From: Psychrobacter sp. P11G3
Lineage (GTDB): Bacteria; Pseudomonadota; Gammaproteobacteria; Pseudomonadales; Moraxellaceae
DNA: 64,000 nt
Assembly (NCBI RefSeq): GCF_001435845.1
Contig: NZ_CM003596.1
Coordinates: 1,550,001-1,614,000, forward strand
Direction of reading: 5' to 3'
Positions within the stretch are counted from its first letter, which is position 1, and each line of letters opens with the position of its first letter. The notes beneath the pieces are model-generated. The model ran no database searches. It saw only the letters and a program-made list of their open reading frames with translations, and was not told where the DNA came from. Both the position numbers and the translations under genes were made by a program. This document shows, one piece after another, positions 1-7,958 of this stretch.

Positions 1-1
1 T

Positions 2-85
2 GGTGGAAGAGAGCTCGATACTGCTGCGGCTGCCAAAGATCTTGGTGTGACCGAAGCAGCTTTAAAAGCGGCCTTACCCAACTAA
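2..85 (+). CDS. C-terminal end of an unidentified protein (partial)
   Basis: An open frame entering from the left edge encodes 27 residues ending in DLGVTEAALKAALPN and a TAA stop. The Ala-rich AAxxLGVTEAxLxxAL ending is reminiscent of C-termini of small secreted bacterial proteins, but too little is present to name a family. A hairpin terminator follows 11 bases after the stop, which supports this being a real gene end. Confidence 0.6.
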   Translation, partial: GGRELDTAAAAKDLGVTEAALKAALPN

Positions 86-96
86 GATTGATCTCG

Positions 97-126
97 TTAA
101 CCCTTTCAGACCGGTTAAGCTTTTTT
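97..126 (+). terminator. Rho-independent terminator of the leftmost gene
   Basis: Arms TTAACC (97-102) and GGTTAA (113-118) are followed by GC and a run of six T at 121-126. It lies directly after the stop of the partial gene at the left edge. Confidence 0.7.
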
Positions 127-146
127 ATGTAGGTCTCGTTTTATAA

Positions 147-187
147 AACCTACAAGCGACAATAATGATTTGTGGTGCTTGTAGGTT
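147..187. repeat. Perfect 11-bp inverted repeat (stem-loop)
   Basis: AACCTACAAGC at 147-157 is exactly complementary to GCTTGTAGGTT at 177-187, with a 19-base loop. No T-run follows on the + strand, so it is not a classical terminator in that direction. On the minus strand the stem is followed by a short TTTTATAAAA stretch. It sits between a terminator and the YHYH lipoprotein gene; it could be a regulatory hairpin or a small mobile palindrome. Confidence 0.6.
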
Positions 188-310
188 GGGTAAAATTCTA
201 GTCGTCTCTATTCTTTATCAGACTCATTAAAACTTACTAATTATTAACAATCAATTTATATTATTTCTATACGGAATTAATCAACTATTTATATAAAGGG
301 GATACTATTT

Positions 311-1327
311 ATGCAACTTTCTACTGCTAAATTTAGCTTAAGCTGCTTAGCGCTGACACTCGCATCAGGCGGGCTTTTCGCTTGTAGTAGTGACGTGTCG
401 AACACTAGTGAAAGTACGTCTACCAGTGTATCTAGCAAAAATGCAGACAATGTGATGCCATCGGTACAACCGTCTTATTTTTTGAGTGATGGCTTGGTTG
501 AGCCTATTAGTAAGGTGTCATGCTCATTGTCAGATGGCAGCACTGGTGAATGCTATAAAATCGTTACCGAAAATAAGCCAAGTGACGTTGGTATGGGGCC
601 GTGGTGTCCGAGCAATATTACAGATGATGCCTCAAAAGGTGGGATTTGGCTAGAAGGCGGCGAAGTCCATGATGTTGATGGCGAGTTCGTTAAAAACTTA
701 GCAGAGTTCTATGGCGACAGCAACTGGAATATGTATAACAAAACCACTGGGAAAATTATAAAAACATCAACGCTTGAGGACTGTGTCGCTGCGGCCAACC
801 CCAACGTCGGTGCAGAGTATCGTAACTATTGTGTGGAGTGCCTGCCAGAGTACGCCGCAGATTTGACCGATACTTTCTATATACCAGTGACGCCAAAAGC
901 CTCAGCAAGTATCACTGAGTTCGGTGGCCCAGGCCCTCAATCGAGAGGTCCATCGGTACGCGGTATTGCCTTTAATGGTGTACGTTTTGATGCGCCAGCA
1001 CCTGTCAGTAATATCTTAGGCGCTTATACGCTTGCGCCGTTCGATGATGCAGGCGGTCATATTAATCCTCACGCCGGCTACCATTATCATGCTGCCACTG
1101 GACTAACGACTAAGATTGAACAAGACGACGGTCATGCACCAATGATAGGTTATGCACTTGATGGTTATGGCATATACGCTAATACTGATACAGAGGGTAA
1201 TGAATATACCGATCTGGATGAAGCACGTGGACATTATGATGATGTGAGAGGGTATCACTATCATGTGGACAAAGCAGGCAATAACAACTTCATCAACGGA
1301 CTGCGTGGTGTGTATGCTGAAGACTAG
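311..1327 (+). CDS. YHYH domain-containing lipoprotein
   Basis: A 338-residue exported protein. The N-terminus is a lipoprotein signal peptide with lipobox GLFAC (Cys25), so the mature protein should be membrane-anchored outside the cytoplasm. A Ser/Thr-rich linker follows. The C-terminal half carries two copies of the family-defining YHYH motif (residues 257-260 and 315-318) embedded in Gly/His/Asp-rich sequence such as HAGYHYHAATG, the hallmark of the YHYH family (PF14240). The biochemical role of this family is not established; paired histidines suggest metal binding (inference). The next gene starts inside its last codons, so the two are probably translationally coupled. Confidence 0.85.
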   Translation: MQLSTAKFSLSCLALTLASGGLFACSSDVSNTSESTSTSVSSKNADNVMPSVQPSYFLSDGLVEPISKVSCSLSDGSTGECYKIVTENKPSDVGMGPWCPSNITDDASKGGIWLEGGEVHDVDGEFVKNLAEFYGDSNWNMYNKTTGKIIKTSTLEDCVAAANPNVGAEYRNYCVECLPEYAADLTDTFYIPVTPKASASITEFGGPGPQSRGPSVRGIAFNGVRFDAPAPVSNILGAYTLAPFDDAGGHINPHAGYHYHAATGLTTKIEQDDGHAPMIGYALDGYGIYANTDTEGNEYTDLDEARGHYDDVRGYHYHVDKAGNNNFINGLRGVYAED

Positions 1328-2144
1328 TTTGTCATCAACGACGGTTGCGTGCTTAGCTGCATTTGGACTGAGTATCGTGAGCGTCAATGCGACTGCCCAC
1401 AACCCCAATACCTCGACTTTTATACTGTCGAAAGCGGCTGATGGCAAATATTTGGTGCGTCTAGATGGTGCTTTGACTGGAGTAGAGGCGCAAATTAACG
1501 AAACGTACTCGACCGACGCGTATAAAACGGCGGAGGAGTTTCAGCAGTTAGCCAATGAGCACTTTGTTAAGTCATTGACTTTATCTATCAATGACCAGCC
1601 CGTTAAAGTAGTGAACCCCAGTGTACATCTGGGCCACGGCACACAGTTCTCTGCCGAGGCGCAGGGTATTGGCGATACGGTCGAATCTATTGGTTTGACC
1701 AATACGTTCTTTAAAGACTTGCATGGCAACCGAATGACGGTCGTATTGCTGTCTGACCAATTTCCAAAGACGCAATATACGCTTAGTGATAGCAATGAGC
1801 ATCATTTAAGTCTAAAGTTGGTTGATGGTCAGTGGCAACAAAATAACAGCGATGCATTGCCTATGACAGCTGATGCTGCTCAACCGCATACTCATGATGG
1901 AAGTGGTCAAGAGGTGGTACATCATCATGACGAAGACGGCCATGACGTAGATAATCATTCGCATGAATCTGCTGATGATCTAGCACTAGATAGTGTTTTA
2001 GGTGATGATAAAATAAAATTAGCAAGCACGCCGACATTGGCTGCAGCAGACAAGAGCTTGTTTGGTTCTATCTATGTATTGGGTATTGGTGCTGTAATAG
2101 CATTGCTGATAGGTGCAAGGTGGTTTTTTAAGAAGAAACAGTAG
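1314..2144 (+). CDS. His-rich exported protein with C-terminal membrane anchor
   Basis: A 276-residue protein starting at the ATG 14 bases upstream of the preceding stop. It has a signal peptide ending near NATAHNP, a roughly 150-residue beta-rich lumenal domain of no family I recognise, then a His/Asp-rich stretch (THDGSGQEVVHHHDEDGHD) and a C-terminal transmembrane helix (YVLGIGAVIALLIGARWFF) followed by KKKQ. The architecture (periplasmic domain, metal-ligand-rich linker, C-tail anchor) and coupling to a YHYH lipoprotein suggest a joint role in metal binding in the envelope. That is inference; no enzymatic motif is visible. Confidence 0.75.
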   Translation: MLKTSLSSTTVACLAAFGLSIVSVNATAHNPNTSTFILSKAADGKYLVRLDGALTGVEAQINETYSTDAYKTAEEFQQLANEHFVKSLTLSINDQPVKVVNPSVHLGHGTQFSAEAQGIGDTVESIGLTNTFFKDLHGNRMTVVLLSDQFPKTQYTLSDSNEHHLSLKLVDGQWQQNNSDALPMTADAAQPHTHDGSGQEVVHHHDEDGHDVDNHSHESADDLALDSVLGDDKIKLASTPTLAAADKSLFGSIYVLGIGAVIALLIGARWFFKKKQ

Positions 2145-2233
2145 GAGCATGGCGCGTGGTGTCAATCTAGACATCACGCTCAGAGCTTTTCCCAAACAAT
2201 ATAAACAGGTCAGCATATTTCAAGGCTATTTAA

Positions 2234-3877
2234 TTGAACACTGTGTCTACGCATCTTTTGTCTACGAATCGTACGCCATCGAAATCAACACGTTTTAGAC
2301 ATTTGGCTCTTGCATTATCCATATTTTATCTGTTCTATAACCTGACGACTTTGTATAGTGTTTCATTATATAAACTCTACCCATCGACAATTCATAATCT
2401 CGCCACGCCATTTGACAGCATAATTCCTTTTATTCCAGCTATGATTGTTCCTTATAGCTGGTCGTTGATTTTATTTGTTGTCAGCTTTTTTTTAGTACGG
2501 ACATCCACGCAATTATCTTTATTGAGTTATCGCCTAATCTTAGCGACCATCTTTGCCTGTTTGATCTTCTATTTTTATCCTGCTCGTTTTTCATTCAGTC
2601 GATTGACACCTAATGATTGGACGCAGTTCGGCTATCAGTTTTTACAGTTGGTGGACAAGCCTTTTAATCAGTTACCCTCATTGCATGTCAGTTATGCCAT
2701 ATTGCTTGGCGTGTCATTATGGGATATTGCAGGGTCTAGAAAATCATGGGTTTCAGGGGCTTATCGGTTATTGCTTACTGGCATATGTACATTGATTGCT
2801 CTTTCCACGGTGTTGACATATCAACATCATTCGATAGACATGCTAGGCGGGGCAGTGTTGGCCATTTTGGTGCTTATGCTGTCGAATCGAATCCGTAATG
2901 CACTGGTAATCAAGTATCTGGCAGTGGGTAGTATCGGGTTTTTGTTAATAGCGATTGTAGGGTTTTACTTTGCTAATATGAGTATGATAGCGTCTGAAGT
3001 TGTAGAAGATTTGGCCATTATTACTGCTTCATATTGGTTGATCAGCTTTACAATGTTAGCTTACGCCTATCAACAGGCCAAACCAATGCGGGATGCACGT
3101 TGGTTTCAAAAGTCCAATAGTGGACGACTCACCTTATATACTTGGATGAAGTTTGCGCCGATCATTATCATTTATAACGGTATGTCATGTTTGGGACAGT
3201 GGTATTTTAAAGTTTGCTCTAGAAACCAAAGACATCCACTCACACCATATTCTATCAATGACATGGTCAAAGTGGTTGCTTCAGCTCGATTGATGCAGAC
3301 GGATATAAATAATCACTTAACGTATTGGTTGTTTGGCTGTGATTTACTAGAGCGGTCGCGCTCATTAGAAAATCTGCCGCCCTCGGTTCACCATCAGATT
3401 ATCGTCATTGATTTAGCCTCTGAGATATCTAGCCACGTTTATCATCTTGAAGCAGCTGCTAAAAATATGACGAGTACGCCTGTCCATTATTTATATCTAC
3501 CTCTACTAGACTTGCGGCCATTAAGTGATGTATTGCTCAAAGATTATATTGATTTATTTAAACAAATTGATGCGTTGATACAATCGGCAGAGACACAAGC
3601 GATAACCGCTAATAATGAGAGTTGGGTAGAGGGTAGTCAGGTAGAAAATAATCAGGTAAAAGATAGCCTCATCACGCTTATCAATTTCCATTGCGTGATG
3701 GGGTTATCACGTAGCATCGGCGTGCAAGTTCTATATTTGCTATATTGTGGTACGCTAACTGTCTACAACTATCATTCGTGGATTGAGCAGCATTATCCGC
3801 ACGCGCACCTGAAAGATGCTTATCTGCCAAAGTCATTAGTAGAAACTATGGCCAGTTATAAGTCTGGCACCTATTAA
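2234..3877 (+). CDS. PAP2 / dual-specificity phosphatase fusion membrane protein
   Basis: A 547-residue protein, start TTG at 2234 placed 8 bases after AAGG. The N-terminal part is a multi-helix membrane PAP2-type domain (inositolphosphotransferase/lipid phosphatase superfamily) with PSLH at 148-151 and HHSID at 198-202. The C-terminal part is soluble and carries the cysteine-phosphatase signature HCx5R in FHCVMGLSRS, with catalytic Cys487 and Arg493, and an upstream LLDLRP that may provide the general acid. This matches the known two-domain PAP2/dual-specificity phosphatase architecture. Substrates are unknown; phosphatidylglycerophosphate-like or prenyl-phosphate lipids are plausible. It is a single gene with no obvious operon partner. 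Confidence 0.85.
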   Translation: MNTVSTHLLSTNRTPSKSTRFRHLALALSIFYLFYNLTTLYSVSLYKLYPSTIHNLATPFDSIIPFIPAMIVPYSWSLILFVVSFFLVRTSTQLSLLSYRLILATIFACLIFYFYPARFSFSRLTPNDWTQFGYQFLQLVDKPFNQLPSLHVSYAILLGVSLWDIAGSRKSWVSGAYRLLLTGICTLIALSTVLTYQHHSIDMLGGAVLAILVLMLSNRIRNALVIKYLAVGSIGFLLIAIVGFYFANMSMIASEVVEDLAIITASYWLISFTMLAYAYQQAKPMRDARWFQKSNSGRLTLYTWMKFAPIIIIYNGMSCLGQWYFKVCSRNQRHPLTPYSINDMVKVVASARLMQTDINNHLTYWLFGCDLLERSRSLENLPPSVHHQIIVIDLASEISSHVYHLEAAAKNMTSTPVHYLYLPLLDLRPLSDVLLKDYIDLFKQIDALIQSAETQAITANNESWVEGSQVENNQVKDSLITLINFHCVMGLSRSIGVQVLYLLYCGTLTVYNYHSWIEQHYPHAHLKDAYLPKSLVETMASYKSGTY

Positions 3878-3972
3878 ACAGCGTCTTAATAACTATCGAT
3901 GTCAGTAGGTTTGCGTCTGCTAATTTTGCTTTGTACCTATTGCTTAATCTCTATTCAACTATGGAAGAATCT

Positions 3973-4620
3973 ATGAATACCTCATTGCCTCGCTTGTATT
4001 CTTTTCGTCGCTGTCCCTATGCCATGCGCGCTCGTCTCGGACTAATATTCGCCGAGTTATCAGTAGAGCTACGAGAAATCACGCTAAAGAATAAGCCAGA
4101 GCAGATGCTAGCGATTAGTCCAAAAGGCACGGTTCCTGTGTTACAGCTTTCAGATGGATCAGTCATTGAAGAGAGTGCAGAGATTATGATGTGGGCGCTT
4201 GAGCAAAACGATCCTCAAGGACTGCTAGATGAAAAGGTTTTATCTGAGGCTAATGCACTGATAGCACAGAACGACAATGAGTTTAAGCAGTGGCTCGATC
4301 GCTACAAATATGCCGATCGTCACCCTGAGATGACTCAAATAGAATATCGGCAACAGGGTGAAATTTTTCTGCAGGATTTAGAAGCGTTATTGACTAAGAA
4401 TACGTATCTACTAGGCAATAGCGTAACGATTGCTGATATCGGTATTATGCCGTTCGTCCGTCAGTTCGCTCATGTAGATCGTGATGTCTTTTATAAGTTG
4501 CCGTACCCGAAGCTGCAACTATGGCTGCAACACTGGTTGGCGCATCCATTATTTGTACAAGCCATGACTAAGTTTCAGCCATGGCAGGAAGGCGATGAGG
4601 TAGTGGTGTTCCCTGCTTAA
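3973..4620 (+). CDS. Glutathione S-transferase family protein
   Basis: A 215-residue cytosolic protein. The N-terminal thioredoxin-fold domain opens with LYSFRRCPYAMRARLGL, resembling the CPYxxR active-site entry of glutaredoxin-like GSTs. It is followed by the cis-proline loop GTVPVLQLSDGSVIEESAEI that binds glutathione. The C-terminal half is helical with the GST_C signature VTIADIGIMPFVRQFAHVD. The start at 3973 is chosen because GGAAGA lies 6 bases upstream; an in-frame ATG at 3961 would add four residues without a site. Monocistronic; probable detoxification or redox role. Confidence 0.85.
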   Translation: MNTSLPRLYSFRRCPYAMRARLGLIFAELSVELREITLKNKPEQMLAISPKGTVPVLQLSDGSVIEESAEIMMWALEQNDPQGLLDEKVLSEANALIAQNDNEFKQWLDRYKYADRHPEMTQIEYRQQGEIFLQDLEALLTKNTYLLGNSVTIADIGIMPFVRQFAHVDRDVFYKLPYPKLQLWLQHWLAHPLFVQAMTKFQPWQEGDEVVVFPA

Positions 4621-4667
4621 TATAGCGGGTTCTATATAAGCTGTATAGGGTATCGGTCTTGCTTGGT

Positions 4668-4967
4668 CTATCTTGATTTCACAACGACCACTTTTTGTGC
4701 TGGATGTTTGTCTTTAACAACGATTACTTTTTTGGCTTTAGGTTTTGCTTTCGCTACGACCACTTGCTTGGCCTTAGGCTTTGCTTTAACCACGACCACT
4801 TGTTTCGCTTTGGGCTTTGCCTTCACGACGACTGCTTGTTTTGTCTGATGTTTGTCTTTGACTACGACAACTTGTTGGGCCGCATTCGCTGGACCGATCA
4901 TAGCAAAGCAAGTAGATACGGCCAATAGTGAGCTAATAGCGATTTTTTTCATGTTGAAGTTTTTCAT
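4668..4967 (-). CDS. Small secreted Val/Lys/Ala repeat protein
   Basis: A 99-residue protein with a signal peptide cleaved near GPANAAQQ. The mature part is almost entirely repeats of the form VVVVKAKPKAKQ: about three tight 12-13-residue copies flanked by looser VVVVKDKHQTKQ-like units at each end. It is strongly basic, rich in Val, Lys and Ala, and without cysteine. Alternating beta-prone VVVV and cationic KxKPKAK blocks suggest a surface- or nucleic-acid-binding peptide or an amyloid-like strand, but no family is recognised. Slippage between near-identical DNA repeats could change copy number. Met6 is an alternative start. Confidence 0.7.
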   Translation of the reverse strand: MKNFNMKKIAISSLLAVSTCFAMIGPANAAQQVVVVKDKHQTKQAVVVKAKPKAKQVVVVKAKPKAKQVVVAKAKPKAKKVIVVKDKHPAQKVVVVKSR

Positions 4968-5294
4968 AGTAAGGTCCTTTAGGCTGATTATAAGTAAGCG
5001 TGTTTATTGAATGGTTAAAGGTATCTGAGTTGAACGTCGCTTTATTGAATAAGTAGATAATAGCGAGTTATAGCGTTACGTACTTTTATGAAAGTTAAAG
5101 AAAGGTGACTTTCTCTAGCAGATACTGAACCATTAATACAATCTTAGGAGCTTTTTGCTAAGGGTCGGCAGGCTAGCAACACTCTAGAGACGATACTTAC
5201 TCAACTTTATCTGAAGTCATAGCTATAAAATGAGAGGCATGGTAATTTTTACGTGGATTTGAAAGGTTTTAAGCGAATAGAAGTGATGAGATAT
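4968..5294. other. Non-coding stretch without identified features
   Basis: This stretch lies between the start of the repeat protein (which reads left) and the strong hairpin at 5295-5329. It should contain the repeat-protein promoter. I see no gene, tRNA or convincing repeat here; a small RNA ending at the hairpin cannot be excluded. Confidence 0.4.
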
Positions 5295-5329
5295 AAAAAG
5301 GGGCGACTTAAGATAGGTCGCCCCTTTTT
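5295..5329 (-). terminator. Strong bidirectional hairpin terminator
   Basis: A 13-bp perfect stem, AAAAAGGGGCGAC (5295-5307) with GTCGCCCCTTTTT (5317-5329), and a 9-base loop. Read on the minus strand the stem is followed by a long U-run, so it terminates transcription coming from the small ORFs at 5402-5660. It also has a U-run on the + strand. Confidence 0.8.
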
Positions 5330-5401
5330 ATGTAGGTATATTAGATGCATTATTGTTTAAAAAAGTTTAATTATTTTTCAATAAACCAGACTATTATCAA
5401 C

Positions 5402-5464
5402 TCAATATTCATCAAGATCATTGGCTAAAGCAAACAGCACTCCCCATTTCATAGCGGCTTTCAC
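5402..5464 (-). CDS. Possible 20-residue small ORF
   Basis: A GTG start preceded 5-6 bases upstream by a good TAGGAGAG ribosome binding site encodes MKAAMKWGVLFALANDLDEY and stops. The N-terminal half is mildly hydrophobic. It lies 40 bases downstream of another tiny ORF on the same strand and upstream of a strong terminator, so it may be a real small protein. It could equally be the remnant N-terminus of a lost gene. Confidence 0.35.
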   Translation of the reverse strand: MKAAMKWGVLFALANDLDEY

Positions 5465-5504
5465 GATTTACTCTCCTAAATGATTAGTAAATGAGTAATG
5501 TCGT

Positions 5505-5660
5505 TTAAACCTTACAAGCCGCACTCGCTTCTTTGGCTTTTTCATAGACAGCTTGAGGGTCTAGACCTAATGCTGCGACATCGTTTAGGTACTTTTTAGT
5601 ACCCGCTTCTAATGAGCCTTTCCATTGTGGGTCATTTAATGGATCGGGAATGTCTATCAT
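5505..5660 (-). CDS. Possible 51-residue hypothetical ORF
   Basis: An ATG-initiated frame encodes MIDIPDPLNDPQWKGSLEAG followed by a helical segment ending EKAKEASAACKV. An in-frame stop lies just upstream of the ATG, so it is either a complete small protein or the C-terminal remnant of a larger one. The composition looks protein-like (amphipathic helix, well-used codons). The tiny ORF and terminator downstream make a plausible transcription unit. No family recognised. Confidence 0.4.
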   Translation of the reverse strand: MIDIPDPLNDPQWKGSLEAGTKKYLNDVAALGLDPQAVYEKAKEASAACKV

Positions 5661-5710
5661 AGTGTCGCATAAACACTAAAATTTTAGGCTACTTTTAGCA
5701 GGAAGTTCAG

Positions 5711-6178
5711 ATGTCAGAGTATTTTGCCAAAATCAACTGAGTTCGAGACAGTCAAGAAAGCTATATTGATAATAAATATAGCTGAGGGCACGAATGGATA
5801 TTTAATGGCGGTGTTGTCGTGCAAGCTTCATCTTCTCCTCATGTGGGGACCTTGCCTTATCCTGTTGAGGAAAATGTAGATCCTGAAGAGGCTTTTTTGG
5901 CCTCTCTTTCAGGCTGCCACATGCTTTTCTTTTTATCTATTGCCGCCAAAAGAAAATATGTGATTGATTCATACATAGACAATGCGGTAGGCACTATGGA
6001 AAAAGACAGCGATGGTAAAATATCAATGACTAAAGTGATATTAAAACCGCAGGTTACATATTCGGGTGATAAACAGCTGATAACGGAACAGCTTGAAAAA
6101 ATGCATCATCAGGCGCATGAGCAATGCTTTATCTCCAACTCGGTGAAAACTGAAATTGTTACGGAGATTGTGGTTTGA
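5711..6178 (+). pseudogene. OsmC-family gene interrupted by two in-frame TGA codons
   Basis: From ATG 5711 the frame reads MSEYFAKIN-stop-VRDSQESYIDNKYS-stop-GHEWIFNGGVVVQASSSP and continues open to 6178, a total of 155 codons, which is full length for the OsmC/Ohr family. TGA codons are at 5738-5740 (a Trp position by context, TGG to TGA) and 5783-5785 (an Arg position by context, CGA to TGA). The catalytic cysteine regions (LSGCHMLF and HEQCFISNS) remain. The later GTG at 5819 lacks a ribosome binding site, so the remaining open part is unlikely to be expressed. Read as a recent pseudogene of a peroxide-reducing enzyme. Confidence 0.8.
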
Positions 6179-6370
6179 TATAGGTGGGGTATTGAATTCT
6201 TTATATATATCAAGGTAATTATAAAGTATAGTATGTTTATTCATATTAGCCTCTGTTACTGAGTTGTTAGACAAAATAATTATGGTCTTGATGCTGAACT
6301 AAGATCATCTGAAAAAAGCGTAGGCTAACACCGTATGGAATTTATTATATCTTTATCTCTAGGAAATTAA

Positions 6371-7732
6371 ATGGACATTAAAATATTCTCATTAGAAAAT
6401 CAAAAAAGTAAAATATATGATAGGAGAACAAGGAAGTATTTTGATGAAGTATATAAATCATACGCTACAGGATGTTATCGCTCTGCTACTGTCATGCTTT
6501 GGTCTGTTATAGTTTGTGATATTATATTTAAGCTACAAGAATTAAGAGACTTATATGCTGATGAAGCTGCAAAGAAAATACTTATAGAAATTGAAAGTTT
6601 ACAGAAGGCAGATCCTTATTCTCCAAAATGGGAAAAGGAACTAATTAAGTTGGTATTCGAAAGAACTCAATTGCTAGATACAGCATCAAATCATAAAGTT
6701 ATGATGATTCAAGAGAATCGACACTTATCGGCTCATCCAGTTATTAGTAGTGAGGATACACTTTTTGAACCAACAGAAGAGATGGTGAGAAGTGATATTA
6801 GAAATAGTATTGAAGTTATACTTTGTAAGCCTCCATTCTTGACACAAAAAATCCTATCTACTATTTTATCTGATCTTGAAAAAATTAAAGATATTTTCCC
6901 TGATGATAAATCGCTATTTAATTATTTGGATGCAAAGTACTTAAATTCTCTAACGTCTGAAATAAAAATAAAAATATTCCGCGGGCTATGGAAATTTGGT
7001 TTTAAGTCTGAAGAAGAAAAATCGAAAGAAAATAGAGATGTAAATATAAGGGCATTAAAACTTATATTTCAAAAAGAAAGAACTTCAGTAATACAAGCTA
7101 TTAACCATGAAGTTAAATACTATTCGAGTATATCCAATGAATCTGAAACTATAAAGCATCTAGTCGATTTTATATTTCTGGAAAGAGAAGTTTATTTGGC
7201 TTTAGATGTTTCCGCTCAAGAACTTATTAAACGAGTATTGTTAGATAACTTTTCTTATTTTGGAATCGCGTTTTTTATGTCTGAGTCACCAAGTAAGCAT
7301 TTAATAAAATTAACTGAATGGATTTTAAGTAATCTGTACCAAAAGTATGGAGGAAAAGGGAAGTACATAAATAAAGAACATTTATCAAAATTGAAAAGTG
7401 TCGCAGAAGAGTTCTCACTAGAGGATGAGTATAGAAGGTTTGGTATAGCTTGCTTTATCAGCAGCTATGACTTTGAAAGAGCAGATATGTACTTTAAACG
7501 TTTTATTAATCCCAATCTGGATAAATTTGAAGTTGAAGATTTTAAGGTATTGCTCGAAGGAACTAACAAGAACAATCAGTGCTACTGGAGAAATAGAAAT
7601 GAAAATGAGTCATTAAAAATTCTCCAAGCAGCGAAAGCTAAAATGAATAATGATTTTGATTTTTCAGTTTATGAAAACCTCCCTTTTGATAAAATAGAAG
7701 ATAAAATAGAAGAAATAACAGGTGAAGTGTAA
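6371..7732 (+). CDS. Unknown protein with HEPN/DUF4145-like N-terminal segment
   Basis: A 453-residue soluble protein that I cannot assign to a named family. Residues 20-125 form a helical region ([20 protein letters not shown]) ending in ENRHLSAHP, in which R117-HLSA-H122 fits the Rx4-6H motif, with His after Arg, of HEPN-type ribonucleases and DUF4145-like domains. The remaining 300 residues are predicted helical, Lys/Glu/Ile-rich, with no other motif. The gene is visibly more AT-rich than its neighbours, stands alone, and sits next to a pseudogene and tiny ORFs, all signs of horizontal acquisition. A role in RNA cleavage or defence is inference only. Confidence 0.6.
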   Translation: MDIKIFSLENQKSKIYDRRTRKYFDEVYKSYATGCYRSATVMLWSVIVCDIIFKLQELRDLYADEAAKKILIEIESLQKADPYSPKWEKELIKLVFERTQLLDTASNHKVMMIQENRHLSAHPVISSEDTLFEPTEEMVRSDIRNSIEVILCKPPFLTQKILSTILSDLEKIKDIFPDDKSLFNYLDAKYLNSLTSEIKIKIFRGLWKFGFKSEEEKSKENRDVNIRALKLIFQKERTSVIQAINHEVKYYSSISNESETIKHLVDFIFLEREVYLALDVSAQELIKRVLLDNFSYFGIAFFMSESPSKHLIKLTEWILSNLYQKYGGKGKYINKEHLSKLKSVAEEFSLEDEYRRFGIACFISSYDFERADMYFKRFINPNLDKFEVEDFKVLLEGTNKNNQCYWRNRNENESLKILQAAKAKMNNDFDFSVYENLPFDKIEDKIEEITGEV

Positions 7733-7909
7733 AAAGATATTCAATCAGGACTGCTAGCTGCTTACTAAGTTATACTTTGCTTCAGATTTTAGCAGACTAT
7801 TACTAACTTTTTATGCGAGCATTGATATTATTTCCATTGGCAAGTTAAATAAACTAAACTTCATCTAAATTTTTTACACTATAATTACTTAGACTCGAGT
7901 TAATGCGTA

Positions 7910-7945
7910 GATTGAAGCAAGTAATGGCTTCAGTCTATTTTTTTT
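7910..7945 (+). terminator. Terminator downstream of the HEPN-like gene
   Basis: Stem GATTGAAGC (7910-7918) with GCTTCAGTC (7927-7935), one G-U pair, followed by TA and eight T. It reads on the + strand and lies about 180 bases after the 7732 stop, just before the convergent OYE gene. Confidence 0.65.
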
Positions 7946-7958
7946 GATTCAATTACAT

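Noticed and set aside
4695..4928. Plus-strand frames opposite the Val/Lys repeat protein
   Set aside because: Their Phe/Leu/Thr-rich repeats are the complement of the real repeat gene, with no start site or signal.
5738..5785. TGA codons in the OsmC frame as selenocysteine sites
   Set aside because: They fall at positions expected to be Trp and Arg, not at the catalytic cysteines, and no SECIS-like hairpin directly follows either; two nonsense changes are simpler.
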